From: Trema orientale
Lineage: Eukaryota > Streptophyta > Magnoliopsida > Rosales > Cannabaceae
Direction of reading: 5' to 3'
Length of the DNA stretch: 64,000 nt
Assembly (NCBI GenBank): GCA_002914845.1
Contig: JXTC01000371.1
Coordinates: forward strand, 2,251-66,250
Part shown: piece by piece, positions 22,332-33,883 of the stretch
Position numbering within the stretch: the stretch's first letter is position 1
Layout of the letters: every line of letters begins with the position of its first letter
Position numbers and translations under genes: made by a program
The notes under the pieces: generated by a model
Told to the model about the DNA's origin: nothing
Database searches by the model: none
Seen by the model: the letters and a program-made list of their open reading frames with translations, nothing else

Positions 22332-22894
22332 TGTTAGGGTATAACCTCTCCAATAGACACACAATAGTGGAAGCGATACAAATAAATGTGAAAAATAATG
22401 CCGAAATAAATAAATAGGACACACAAAATTAGTGTGGTTCACCAATTTGGCTACGTCCACGGAGCTGCTGCAGATTTTCACTATTAGGAGAAAAGGAACC
22501 TTTACAAGTGTTTACACTCAACACTCTTAACTCACACCCCAGACCCCGAATACACCCAAGAGAAAAAAACTGTATTTTTCTCTAACTCTCAAAGAATAAA
22601 ATCTCACAATTTTACTCTCTTTCTTAACACTTTGTGTTTCTTACTTTTCTGGAATGATTAAACACTGAAGAATAGGTCCCTATTCATAGCTAAGACTCAC
22701 CCGTTATTTGCCAAACTTTACTATATATATTACACGGGTAATACACGGTTTGTACACACATACGGTGCATTAATTGCACCAATACCGTGTCCTCTAAAAG
22801 CTGTGTCTATTCATATATATATATATATATATATATATAGCTTTTATTCAAGCATTAAATGCTTGATCAAAAGGAAAGTCTTCACACGTCAACA
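22332..22894 (-). repeat. 5' LTR of the copia element (563 bp)
   Basis: Homologous over its whole length to 18144-18699. It has an expanded (AT)n run at about 22812-22840 and an A to T-rich change nearby. It carries the same TATA box and TG...CA ends. Confidence 0.92.
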
Positions 22895-23220
22895 CATATA
22901 ACTTTCCTCCAAAAAAAAAAAAAAAAAAAGTACCACACAACTTGTTTGGCATCAATAACGAAGCCTTTTTTTTTTTTTTTTTTTTTTATAATTTTTCAAA
23001 TGCAAAAACTTTCAAAGGCTTTCAATCTCTGGCTCAATTAATTAGTCAAATTGCTTACACGTTCACATTACGCGAAGCTCAGGAGCCTAAATCACATGAA
23101 CTTTGTGGTCATGTGAGTCTCATGGGGTCCATATTGACCCGAACCTTCGATCCATATGGGGTCAACGGAATAACATAGCACCGATCTCAGGCTTCTAGAA
23201 CCCTTATTTGCCCAACTATA
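22895..23220. other. Non-coding spacer
   Basis: It contains poly-A (about 22910) and poly-T (about 22967) runs. No gene or clear repeat is seen, and it does not continue the copia-LTR fragment of 17152-18143. Confidence 0.5.
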
Positions 23221-23433
23221 GTCAAAATATGTATGAGACGACAATCTGATATGGTTCCAGTGTCACCCGTGCCCTTAAAGTCAAAATATGTATGAGAAGA
23301 CAATCTGATAGGGTGACACTAATATGTATGAGAAGACAATCTGATATGGTTCCAGTGTCACCCGTGCCCTTAAAGTCAAAATATGTATGAGAAGACAATC
23401 TGACATGGTTCCAGTGTCACCCGTACCCTTAAA
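23221..23433. repeat. 59-bp tandem repeat, about 3.6 copies
   Basis: Units start GTCAAAATATGTATGAGA at 23221, 23280 and 23375, with an internally deleted copy at 23280-23320. It lies 160 bp beyond the stop of the dehydrogenase gene and may fall in its 3' flank. Confidence 0.85.
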
Positions 23434-23596
23434 GCTAAAGTGAATATGTTTAATTTATTGAACAAAGTGTCGAAATGAGAGTGGAGAAATCCCGGGTAAA
23501 AAAAAAAACTAAAAAAAGATCAAAACTAAACAAACAAAGCAGATAAGCTAATCAACCACATCGACCCTATTTAGCTTTATTCTAATTTTGATCTCA

Positions 23597-26500
23597 TTAT
23601 TCCTGTTTTAGCTGGTGAGGGGGACTGATAGGGGAGAACGTAAGGGGTCCCCCGGTGGCAAACTTCCTAGGAGAGGCTCCCTCTAATAAGGGCCTTTCGG
23701 CGACGTAAGGCCTCCCTGTTCCCACAAGGGAAGTTCTCCTCGTACCGTTCGGCGACAGAAGCAATCGGAACGTCCAATTGAGAATCCTGGGAGCAAACAC
23801 CCTGTATACTAGGAATATGTCGTACCAGCTCGGAAACTTAATATATGGTTCTCCTTTGCAAGCCCCCGAAACGATCAACCTCGCAAACTTCTCCACCGGT
23901 CCACCACTAACATGTACCTAAAAAGAACAAAGTAGGCGCATTTACTAAAAGTGACTTTCCAAATTGGTTTAATTATCACAATTTTCTCTTTTTTTTAAAA
24001 AAAAAAAAGAAAAGAAAAACAGACATTTTTTGTTCGGTTAAAGATAAAGATTGATTCCAAAAGCTGATTATGTATAGTCAACAAAAAGGTAATTTAATAA
24101 CAAATAAGGGTCATGTTTCTTCGTATTGATGAACCTTTTATAGATGACACTTGTTTTTTCAAGAACGACTACAATAGATATTACCTCTCTTTCTTCCTTC
24201 CATTGCATTTCAGCACCTTCCTCTAGCATGAATTTGCCACCACTTATTTCACTTCCAATCCAGCCATGAGTAGCAATTGTTATTCCGACCTCATCTCTCG
24301 CTTCGAATCTTAATGTCTCATAGAAGTTTATCAGAGCCGCCTTCGCCGCCTGCTCATTTCATTATCAAGTTTTGTTTGGCTGATAAGTACCAATATAATT
24401 AAAACGACCATTGACTCTCAAGTGAAGAGACTTTATGGAATGTCAAAGCAATGAAAAGCAGGGGAAATAAAGGACTGGTTTGGACAATTATGTGCATTTA
24501 TGTGCGTATGATGATTTGACACAAAATTTTATATAGTAAAAGCCAACTGATTCAATATTCTCAAGGGCGCAGTGTATATATATACTTACAGCATATAAGC
24601 TCATTCTAGGCAGAGGTAACCAGTTCTCAACTGAGGCATTTACAATGACTCGACCATTGCTTTGGTAAAGATAAGGAAGAGCCACAAACGTTGGATAAAC
24701 ATTACCCCAAAAGTTTATGTCCTGAAAGCAATGAGATGAAACTTTAACAAAAGCAATAATTCGTACCAAAATATATCATATATTATTTGAAAAGTCTGAC
24801 TAGAGCATTAATTGATCAGATAATACATTGCCTAAGGTTATATAGTTTTGAGTTCATAGGACTTGTTCTTACCAACAAGTGGGGAAAGACAGACGTATCC
24901 GTCACTTCCTCCAAGTAGAATGTATGACCTAAACTGACAGTGTTTACTAGATGGTCCACTGCAAAATAAGAAGACAGAGATAACACATGAGGTTTTTTTT
25001 TTTCCCCAAAGAAAGCTCATAAATGACTAGTCTAAATGTTAAGTCAAAAGTAAGCAGTATAGTGGTGCGTGGGACAACATTTTTCTTGCAAGACAAATCA
25101 GAGTGACCCAATGAGTAATACTAGGACAAATATAATTACACCAAATACCGGGGCAAAGGTTTAAATGATATATGTGTGTGTATATGTATTTCAGATGGTA
25201 CCATATTATTTAGAGTATAGGGACACTAGTGGTTACTTTACATGGTTGTATAACTAATTCATCAGTGTCATCTGAAATTTAGTGCAGAAGTTGGTTTTTG
25301 AGAATAAAGTTCTTGTCATAACGACGTTGTGATCAATAGCTAAAGTTACGAAATTTATTTAAGCTTGGTGTGGAACAAGACATGTATTTTTCTTCCCCTT
25401 TTTTGGGGTTAATATATACATGTATCTATATATACGTATTGTATATCTATAAATACCACGGCCATGAAAGTTGATGGTTTCGTTGAGGAATCTCCTGCAA
25501 TCATCTTCCTTGACAACATCAGCGGCTATAATCATAACATGCTTTGCTCCTGTACGCCTTGCATTCTCACTTATCCCCCTCAGTCTAGTCTCTCTTCTAG
25601 CAACTAATACAAGGTTTGCCCCCCTTCTTGCATACTCGTATGCAATTTGCTGCAAATTATAAAAATAACAAAAAGTGCCCTATTCAAGAAATCAAATACC
25701 CTTAATCATAATTAGTTATGGGTGCTCTATTGCCACCCTCTTGTTTGCTCTCCCCACATCGTTTGAAAAATTAATTTTAATAATAAAATTAATTTTATTA
25801 TTAAAATTACATGAAAGTACAAACATAATATAAAATCAAAAGAAAAAAGTTCTTGAGGCTGTGTGTTAAGAACTTTTTTCTAGTCTTTTTAAATATTTTA
25901 ATTTAATTTCTCTCTATAAACCAAAATCCCCAGAAGCTATCGTACAATTGAGGTAGTGTCTTATTATATATGATTGTGAAGATATATATATATATATATA
26001 TATATTAAGTTTGTAGTTTTCTGCATTTTACATTTTATAAGAAGATTAATATGATATTTTAATCACTCCTTCGCTACCTCTCACCAGTTCTCCAGATCAG
26101 AGCAAAAGTATAAGAGAAAAATTAAAAATTATAAACACTCATAAACACAATAAAAACAAAAGAAAAAAAAAATCCAAAGGAAAAGATAAAAGGACGAGAG
26201 GAGTATATATACATATTGAAGGAGAAGATAAAAGAAGGTGAAGGTATTGGTGGCTAAGGTGAGAAAGTAGATATAATTATTTTTAAGGGCAATTTCGGAA
26301 TAAAAAAAAAGAATGAAAGAGAAAAACTAAAAATTTCAAATTTGATGGGTGAATAGAGCAAACAAAGGGTACACTAATAGATTCAATTTAACAAAATGAC
26401 CTTTTAACCCTGTTGTTTCCCCTGTTCTGAAGCCGTTCTTGAAACACATTTCTTAATTTACCAAAATGACCTTTCAAAAAAAAAAAAAATACCTCCCCAA

Positions 26501-26675
26501 TCCCAGAAGAAGCTCCGGTGATGATAACCACTTTGTCTTCCATATTCTCTTCGTGGTAGGTACTATAAAGCCATTCACAAGCGCTGATAAAGCATAGAGC
26601 TGGCCAAGCACAGGCCATCATCACCATACTAGCCGGAGGCACCACCCAATTCAGCATAGAGTTTACTAAATCCAT
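23597..26675 (-). CDS. HSD5: 11-beta-hydroxysteroid dehydrogenase-like / steroleosin-type SDR
   Basis: Six exons on the minus strand (26675-26493, 25649-25457, 24958-24873, 24721-24590, 24349-24185, 23917-23597) join in frame with GT/AG borders to give 359 aa. An N-terminal hydrophobic anchor with paired prolines (residues 11-35, VVPPASMVMMACAWPALCFI) precedes a Rossmann fold. The cofactor loop TGASSGIGE is at 53-61, and the catalytic set is Ser184, Tyr197 and Lys201 (YAAAK). The N-x-G motif region reads VNTVSLG rather than NNAG, as I recall for the HSD5-like branch of this plant family. Family members reduce or oxidise sterol-type substrates with NADP(H) and sit on oil bodies or ER via the N-terminus. 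The start is the first ATG of the open exon. The upstream DNA carries seed-type motifs. The HSD5 assignment is by resemblance; the substrate is not determinable. Confidence 0.9.
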
Positions 26676-26739
26676 TCTCTCAAAGAAAATGAAAAAGGAA
26701 AAAACAGAGTGAAAATACTGAACTATTAATCGATAAGCC

Positions 26740-26990
26740 CAAATATATATGTACAGAGAGAAAATATGATGAGATTTGCTCTGTGTTTGGGAAGCGAAGA
26801 AGAGAGAGAAGGAAAAAAAATTAAAAAAAAAAAAGAGATAAGGGAGAGTAGCTAGGGTTGAAGATACAGTGTGAGAAAGATTAACACTATCACTATGGTT
26901 ACATGCATGAAATGGTAGAAGCACACGTGTTTAGTTGCCACCTTAGGTTTCGACGGATGGAAGAGTGTGTTTTGGATTTTCATGCATGAA
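26740..26990 (-). promoter_or_regulatory. Promoter with two RY motifs and an ABRE/G-box
   Basis: Upstream of the dehydrogenase ATG lies a TATATATA box (about 26743-26750). Further upstream are CATGCATG at 26902-26909, ACACGTGT (core CACGTG, 26924-26929) and CATGCATG at 26981-26988. Paired RY elements and an ACGT box are bound by B3 (ABI3/FUS3/LEC2) and bZIP factors in seed promoters. Expression in maturing seed is inferred. Confidence 0.6.
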
Positions 26991-27325
26991 TGCTCTGTTT
27001 TAAACCCCAGTTGGCCACTTTCTATTTTTTTGAAACGTAGCACATGATTGAAGTCCGTTTCAGACACCTATGCTAAACCCAATTCTCTTTTATTTACAAA
27101 TCAATACAAGGGCACGTACGGCGTCGTATTAGAAACTAGTGCTCCTGGTTAAGAATTTTTATACTTTTATATTACGATTTTGCTTATTTAGTTTTGATGC
27201 ATTAGAAACATAATTTAGGGAATTCTGTGCAACTTATGGGAAATGAAACGGAATTAATGATTCTGAATCTTGTTCATTTATGTCCCTTATATATAGTCAA
27301 ATGGATCTGCTATTATAAATAAAAT
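26991..27325. other. Intergenic AT-rich spacer
   Basis: No coding or repeat structure is recognised between the dehydrogenase promoter and the inverted-repeat element starting near 27326. Confidence 0.5.
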
Positions 27326-28530
27326 ATAATCTCATTTTTATACCTTATATTTTCAATTTTAGGATTCACGTCTTCTTCTATTTTGGTTATTATTAATATT
27401 GTTCTTCACATTTTTAAGATAGTTTCAAATTCATACCAGACCCAAGTCAAAGCCAACTTTGACTGATAAGTTCACTTAAAATACTCTTTCTAGGAATCTT
27501 TTAAGGAAAAAAAAAAAAAAAACTCTTTTACTATTTAAATAAATGGATATATTTAATAGTTACTTCAAATTTTAGATAAATTATTAACTAAATCAAAATT
27601 TTTTGAAAGATCCAAATTTTTTTTCTATTTAAGAAAAAAAAAAAGGCGGCACCCTTCTTCAGTCCACACCCACATTCTCTTCTTCTTCTTCTTCTTCATC
27701 ATCGACCAAAGTCTATACCAATTCTTATTGTCTTCTTTATCCCTCCCACCCACGCTCCCTTGATCTTCATCACCATCAACCAAGTCTGCCACCCTTGCGG
27801 CCTCACCTCCAAGTTCCCCACTACAATTGCTCTGTCTCTGCCAAAGCGTCTCCTTGCGCCGTCGTGTGCCCAAGCCATCTCACATTCATACCTCCGCTTA
27901 CTAGCCCACGTGATTTTTGGGATGTCACGGCTTCATTCGATCGCCAACAGCCACAATCTTTCACCTCTCAACAATAACCGGTCTTACAGTAGGAGTTATA
28001 GCTTCATCGTGGACGACGCCAACTCTGACAATCCGATTTTGGCCACCCGAAGATGAGTTCATTGCTCTAGATCTACCACTAAACACCAATGCTCCTCAGC
28101 ATCTTCGATCTCCCAGATCTAGTTCCACAAGCTCATACTGGTTTCTCAATGAGTTAACACCAAATCAGAGCACAACAGGTCTCGTTTGTTTTGAGTTGGG
28201 ATTATTGTAACGAATAGAGGAACAACGGAAGCGAGCGTGGGACGGTGGAAAATGATGGATCTGGGTTTTCTTTTAGTTTGTATTTCTAAATTTTGTTCAT
28301 TTAGTAATTCATTTAATTTAGTTTAAGAAATTGAATAAATTTTTTATTATACTTAAATAAACCCTAAAAGGATATTCTAGTAAACTTATCGGTCAAAATT
28401 GGCCTTTGACTTGGGTCTATATGGATTTGAAACAATTTTGAAATATGATGGACAATGTTGATAATAACCAAAGCAGAACGTATGAATTAAACAAATAATG
28501 AAAACACAAGGTATGAAAATGATATTATCC
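27326..28530. mobile_element. Mutator-like element carrying a GC-rich insert (Pack-MULE candidate)
   Basis: The left arm (27326-27490) and the complement of the right arm (28376-28530) match over about 160 bp. Shared blocks include TTTTATACCTT-like ends, TTGGTTATTAT, GTTTCAAAT and GACCCAAGTCAAAG. Between them lies an about 600-bp GC-richer islet (27640-28250) with a CTT run and several overlapping open frames of about 100 codons on both strands, none of which I recognise. This arrangement, long inverted repeats around gene-like DNA, is that of Pack-MULEs. A 9-bp target duplication was not found. The right arm has a second tandem copy of its tip (28531-28590), so the outer end is uncertain. 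Confidence 0.5.
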
Positions 28531-28598
28531 CATAAGAAGGTATGAATCGAATAAATAATGAAAATACAAGTCATAAAAATAATATTATCCTTTTAATT

Positions 28599-28720
28599 AA
28601 TAAAAGACTCGATTAGAAGACAAGATTTCTCAAAGCATATTTTTCTACTCTTATTATAAAATCAGAAACATTATTTATAATAAAAGACTCGATTAGAAGA
28701 TAAGATTCCTCAGATGAGAT
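28599..28720. repeat. 80-bp spaced direct repeat
   Basis: AATAAAAGACTCGATTAGAA occurs at about 28599 and 28679 with the same downstream AAGATT(T/C)CTCA. It is short and non-coding. Confidence 0.65.
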
Positions 28721-28858
28721 AAGTTTATTGTCTACTCCTAAAATGAACCTAGCTAAATCACGTGCAAGTGTAATTTATTAATTTGACGGAACACGTAGTT
28801 AATTAAAAATACCTAAAAACTAAGAAAATAAGTTAAACACATGTAATAATATGTCAAA

Positions 28859-29863
28859 GCATCTCCAATGCAAATGCAAATGCCAATGCTAAATTTGGCA
28901 TTTCACACCAAATTTGACATACTTTTTTTTTTTTTTTTGCTCCAATGGGTGTGCTAAAGAAAATGCCACATCTATATTTTAATATATATAATTCATATTT
29001 TTCTCATTTGAATTACAAATATTTGCTAGCATCCAACCACCACTATATTTATACAAACATCTTAATATTTAACTACTTCTAATTTATAGGTAAAATAGAA
29101 AAATATATATATATATATATATATACATTAAAATAACAGTTAAATCACCTCTAACTTAATCATCCAACCACTACTATAATACAAGTTAAAAAATTTATAT
29201 CACATAATCAATATTTAACTATCAACTACTCTTTCTATCCTATATAAATACATAAATCTTTGAATTTAACTATCATAAAATGAGTAATTCGTGGTAAATA
29301 ATTTTTCACGTTTTATTTGTGTTTCATTCATATTTTTTTTTTAATAGATTGAAATAAAGAGAAAGAGAGAAGAGAGATGAGAAGAAGACGAGAGAAAGAG
29401 AGATAAATGGAGAATTAGAACCCTCCAATTTATAGGTAAAATAAGATAAATATATAAATAAAAAATTTTAATCACCTCCAATTAACCATTTAACCACTAC
29501 TATATTTTAAACAAAATAAAAATAAATAAATAAATGTATTATTATATCATTAATATACCACCTCCAATTTATATGTAAAATAGGGTGGAAAATATAAATG
29601 AAAAAATAATTTGGTGCTTTACTAAAATAATATCACACACTTTATATGATTAATGACATTTACGTAATTATAGTAATGGCAATTATGTAATTATAAGGTG
29701 ATATATATGTAAATTTGGATGGTACTTTTGTAATATTGGAAGTATGCCAAAATTTGGCAGCCAAAAAAAAATGCCAAATCTGGCACACCATTAAAGCAAA
29801 GTTTTTTGAAAAAATTCCAAAATATTGCATTAGCATACCAAATGACACTCTCATTGGAGATGC
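28859..29863. mobile_element. Inverted-repeat MITE-like element (about 1.0 kb)
   Basis: The termini GCATCTCCAATG (28859) and CATTGGAGATGC (ending 29863) are perfect inverted repeats of a kind common in plant MITEs. Adjacent parts (TGCCAAATTTGGCA-like motifs, GGTGTGCTAA against TTAGCATACC) also pair. The interior is AT-rich with an (AT)n run and no coding capacity. No target duplication could be fixed. Confidence 0.55.
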
Positions 29864-31382
29864 CCTCACCAAACTCAAAATAGCATATTGAGCCATTATT
29901 AAGAATTTGAACTAACTATCAATATGTCCGACTTCAGAAATTAAACATTTAGGCCAACACCAGGGCCCATATGTGACACTATTTTGACTTCTATATTCTT
30001 TGGTAAGAGTATGCCATCTAAGTTCTTTGTCAAATGTGCTAAGTTAATTATTTTTTCCATCAATAATAAGCTACAAATTTATTTTGTTATCTAACTTTTA
30101 AAATGTAGTAGATTTGGTCCTTGAAATATGTTTTAGTCTCGATTTGTAATTTATATCTTCAAATGTCACATTTTACTCTAGAGTTAGTAACAGAAATGTT
30201 CAACTAAGGTACTAAATTGAGACAAAAAAAGAAAAATTTGGATAACAAAATGTAATATTTTAAGGGTTCAGAGACAAAATAAGATTAACCCTATTTTTTA
30301 AGACAAAATAAGTTCAAAAATAAGTCCAAAACATATATCATCGAAGTTGAGATATCTTAAATGTCAACCAAGAAAAGATTTTAAGTTCATATATTAAAAA
30401 TAAGATCAACCCTATTTTTTAAGAATCATGATCGTTGATCGTTCTTATTCATTCATAAACATTTAATTACACATGACCCTTAGAATTTTTACAACTATTA
30501 CGGAAAATCTTTTTCCGAGCAAAATAATAATAATAATAAGAAAATCGTTTTTTTGTTATAAACGGAGTTGTCTGCTTCTGTTGTAAATGACATCATTTTA
30601 CGGTAAAAAACATTTTGTTTTCATTAAGTGGTATGTCTTTTGGTGTAATAAGTACATGTTGTTTTCTCCTAAACCTAATGTCGCTGGTTTTACAAATATG
30701 CCATTTCATAACAAAATTCCATGTCGTTTTTGAAAAACGACAATTTGATTTCAAATAAACGAAAAGTACTTATATACAGACCTTGATCTGTGTCATAAAC
30801 ATGTTTTTATATGGTTGGAAAAAAACTACATGCCCTTCTCTGTTATAAACGACATGTCTGTAAATATGGTAAACGCCATGTCGGTAAGGTCTAAAATACA
30901 TGTCGTATTATTGAAAGTGACTGTCATATTGTTCTGTAAATAATATGTTTGGTTGCTTTTTTTTTTAATCTAAAACGCATTTCGTTTTAAATAAGGTATA
31001 AGTAATTTCTTTAAATGTACACATTTTCTTATATTTCTACCTTATGAATCACGAGCACTTGTTTTGCTCTAAATATTCTCATGCAAGGGATCGCGTACGA
31101 TCTGTTATACTCAAAAGGATTTTGTCCCAGCTTTTCTGAAAAATTTATAGGCATCAATAATTAGTTAATTCCTCGTAATACCAAGACAACTAAAAAATAA
31201 CAAGAATATGTACATAATTTAATTTTTTTTAAATATCAAAATTTTTCTTCTTACTTAGATACTTAATAGGAATGCTACTTGCACTCTCTTTTACACTTTA
31301 TTTTCCACTGTTTCAGTCTCACTGTTTGACATGTGGATTCTACTATGGTTTATTACATTATTAAGAGGGATAATAATATTAA
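29864..31382. other. AT-rich intergenic DNA with recurrent ATGTCGTTTT-like motif
   Basis: No gene is seen. Between about 30490 and 31000 the phrases ACGACA, ATGTCGTTTT and AAACGGCATGT recur on both strands in a loosely repetitive way. Similar wording occurs near 60050-60290 and 61090-61240, suggesting old copies of one unnamed repeat family. Confidence 0.4.
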
Positions 31383-32102
31383 CTGAGTTTTAACTTTTCT
31401 ATAAAAAAAAACTCTGACTTTTGAATATCTACAAAATAATACCCTCACTTTAAATTTCCGTAAAATAATACCTTCATTTTTGAATTTTTATAAAATAATA
31501 CCCTCACTTTTAGATTCTGCAAATTAATAACCTGACAATTAAAATTCTTGCAAATTAATACCCTAAGATTTGAAATTCATATAAATTTATAATCTTAATG
31601 TCCAATTAGTTGATTTTAATAATAATAAACTTTCTGAAAAAATAATAAAATTTCTGAAAAAATATTTGTAATTAGCTTATTTCACTTTCATTTAAAAAAG
31701 AAAAGTAAAAATTAGAACGAGAGGCAAAAATAGTTAATTGTAAAAAAAAAACATGAGAGGTAAAAAAAAAATTGTCTTTTTTTTTAGTAATTAACCGAAA
31801 AAATAGTTATAAAATAATTTCCGATAATATACTAATATCTAAACATTTTTAATAAGTTAATGAGAATGTTCACATCTTTTAATTTGCTCATAGTATAAAT
31901 ATACAAAGAAAACAAAAGCTGAGGGTATTAATTTGTAGAAATCATAAATGTCAAGTTATTAATTTGCATAATTCAAAAGTAAAGGTATTAATTTACAGAA
32001 TTCTAAAAATCAGGGTATTATTTTGCAGAAATTTAAAAATAAATGTATTATTTTGCAGACATTCAAAAGTCAGAGTTTTTTTACTAAAAAGTTAAAACTC
32101 AG
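31383..32102. mobile_element. Foldback element with long terminal inverted repeats (720 bp)
   Basis: CTGAGTTTTAACTTTT at 31383 pairs with AAAAGTTAAAACTCAG ending at 32102. Pairing continues inward for roughly 190 bp as repeated AATAATACCCTCACTTTT-type units of about 34 bp. Such internally repetitive inverted arms are typical of foldback/Mutator-like MITEs. No coding region and no clear target duplication. Confidence 0.65.
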
Positions 32103-32492
32103 GGTATATTTGGTTTGAAGGAATGGAGTTGGAATGGAAAACTCATTCCACCAAATAGTACATTCCAATGTTTGTTTCATTTTTTTGACAATGGAATGGG
32201 AATTATAATTTCATTAAATGATGGAATTGCTATTCCACTTTTCTACCAATGGAATAAAAGTTCCAATCTCTTTCAAATTTTGGTAAAACTAGTTTTTCCC
32301 TCTTTGCCCTACTAAAATATTTAAAAGTAAAGGTAATTTTGTCAATACACAATATATTTCATTCCATTTTACTGTTGATTCTAATTTTAACCAAACAATA
32401 TATTATCATTCATATTCCTTTTCCAATTTCATTCTATTACCATTCCCATTACTATTCCAATTTTATTCCATGAACCAAACATGAAGGTATTT
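32103..32492. mobile_element. MITE-like element adjoining the foldback element
   Basis: TTTGGTTTGAAGGAATGGA at about 32110 pairs with ATTCCATGAACCAAA near 32470-32482. The interior is AATGGAAT-rich, the same style as the Tourist-like element at 59253. Boundaries are approximate. Confidence 0.45.
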
Positions 32493-33500
32493 GTGCGTGA
32501 TTAATTTTTATTAAAATATCAACATGAATAATGGAAATCACATATTTTTATTAAAATATCAACATTAATAATAGAAATCACATATCAGATGAGATGATCG
32601 AGGAGACTAAAAAGTATAAAAATGAGAGGAAAAAGAACATATTTAACACTCCTCAATACTTAAATCTCTATCGCTAGTCAGTTTGTCACATCAATAGTCC
32701 ACTAATTAAGCCTGATTGGTAGAGTGGAAAAAGTGGGTTGTAGGCTTGAAAAAAATAGCAAATTGAAAAAAAAAAAAAAGAAAAAAAAAAAGAGGAAGAA
32801 GAAGAAGAACACATTTATCGTGATAGAAGGGGTGGGTGGGGTGTCTGGCTTTTGTGATAGAAGGGAGGCGCATCTTTGAAGTTGAAAAGAATCGTTTAGT
32901 TAGTTGAAATGGGACCCAATTTGCGAGAGTCGACGTTTAGCCACGTGGAGTCCAGCAAAATCATAGTGGGATGCACGTCTATTCATATTTCAAATTATCT
33001 GAACTCCCAAGAACACTTAAAAAAAAGAAAAAAGAAAAAGGAGAGCAGTCTATGTTAATTCAATAGTATTTCCAGAAAAGAAAAACAACAGAGTACCATT
33101 CTCAAGCAAAACAGTTTCCATTTTTAAAAACAAAATATAGAATTTAAAAACAAAAACAAAAAAACAAAACAGAGTGTATAGCTGGAAGAGAGCTGGGTGT
33201 CTCTCCAACCCGTCCTGTAAAATCCCAAAAACCATCGGTTTTCCTCATTTCTCGGACCCATCCCCATCCGCAATTCTGTTTTTTCTCTTTCACCTCTCAA
33301 AATCATAACAGAGTTTCTTTTTCATTTTTCAAAATTTTTCCGCTTTTTTCCGTTAATGTCCTCTTCATTTTTCGTTCTCTAGTTCTCTCTTTCCTTTTGA
33401 ACAAAACTACTTTTTTTTTTTTTTTTTTTTTTTTCAATATTTGGGAGATTAAAAAAAAAGGCCAGAAATAAGATTGCAAAGGGATTTGTGGTCTGTGATT
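32493..33500. other. Intergenic DNA and likely 5' leader of the kinase gene
   Basis: It is AT-rich with A-runs (32767-32800) and a CT/T-rich stretch from about 33240 to 33440, including a T-run near 33411. The pyrimidine-rich part is plausible leader of the kinase transcript. No coding region is supported here. Confidence 0.4.
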
Positions 33501-33883
33501 TTCGTTTTTTGTCTCAAGATTCCGGTTTCTTGATCATCGAAGGAGATTTCTCAGCACCATTAATAGATTTCTTAAGGGGAGAATCAGATTGCAGAGACCG
33601 GAGCTTTTAGCTTTAATACGTAAGAAAGTTCGAGAATTCCTTCCTTGATTGCTTCTCTTACCGCCATTAAAATTTCTTTGTTGATGATTTTGAGGAGTAC
33701 CCATATTGAGAAATTGAGAGGGAAATGTGGGTTTAGAAGGGAAACTCTCAGTTTCCCAGGAAAATGCGGGATTTCCCATTTGGTCAACGGTAAAAATTTT
33801 GTGAAGTGGAGACTCCATTGAAAATTCTGGGTATTCAAATTCCTCCCCTGTTCTGGAAAATTTTGGGTTGGAAAGGTGAGAAT

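Larger units (their letters stand above)
18144..22894 (-). mobile_element. Ty1/copia LTR retrotransposon, nearly complete
   Basis: Two LTRs (18144-18699 and 22332-22894) bound a minus-strand gag-pol. The domain order is Gag, zinc knuckle, protease, integrase, reverse transcriptase, RNase H, which is the copia order. A perfect tRNA-iMet primer-binding site lies inside the right LTR and a polypurine tract inside the left. The frame is interrupted by five nonsense codons and by a 304-N assembly gap that removes most of the integrase core; I saw no indels. The flanking 5-mers (AATGG left, CATAT right) do not match, so no target duplication is visible. Confidence 0.92.

Noticed and set aside
27760..28210. 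Open frames of about 98 codons on the plus strand
   Set aside because: They are within the Pack-MULE-like islet and overlap in several frames on both strands. Kept only as part of that element.
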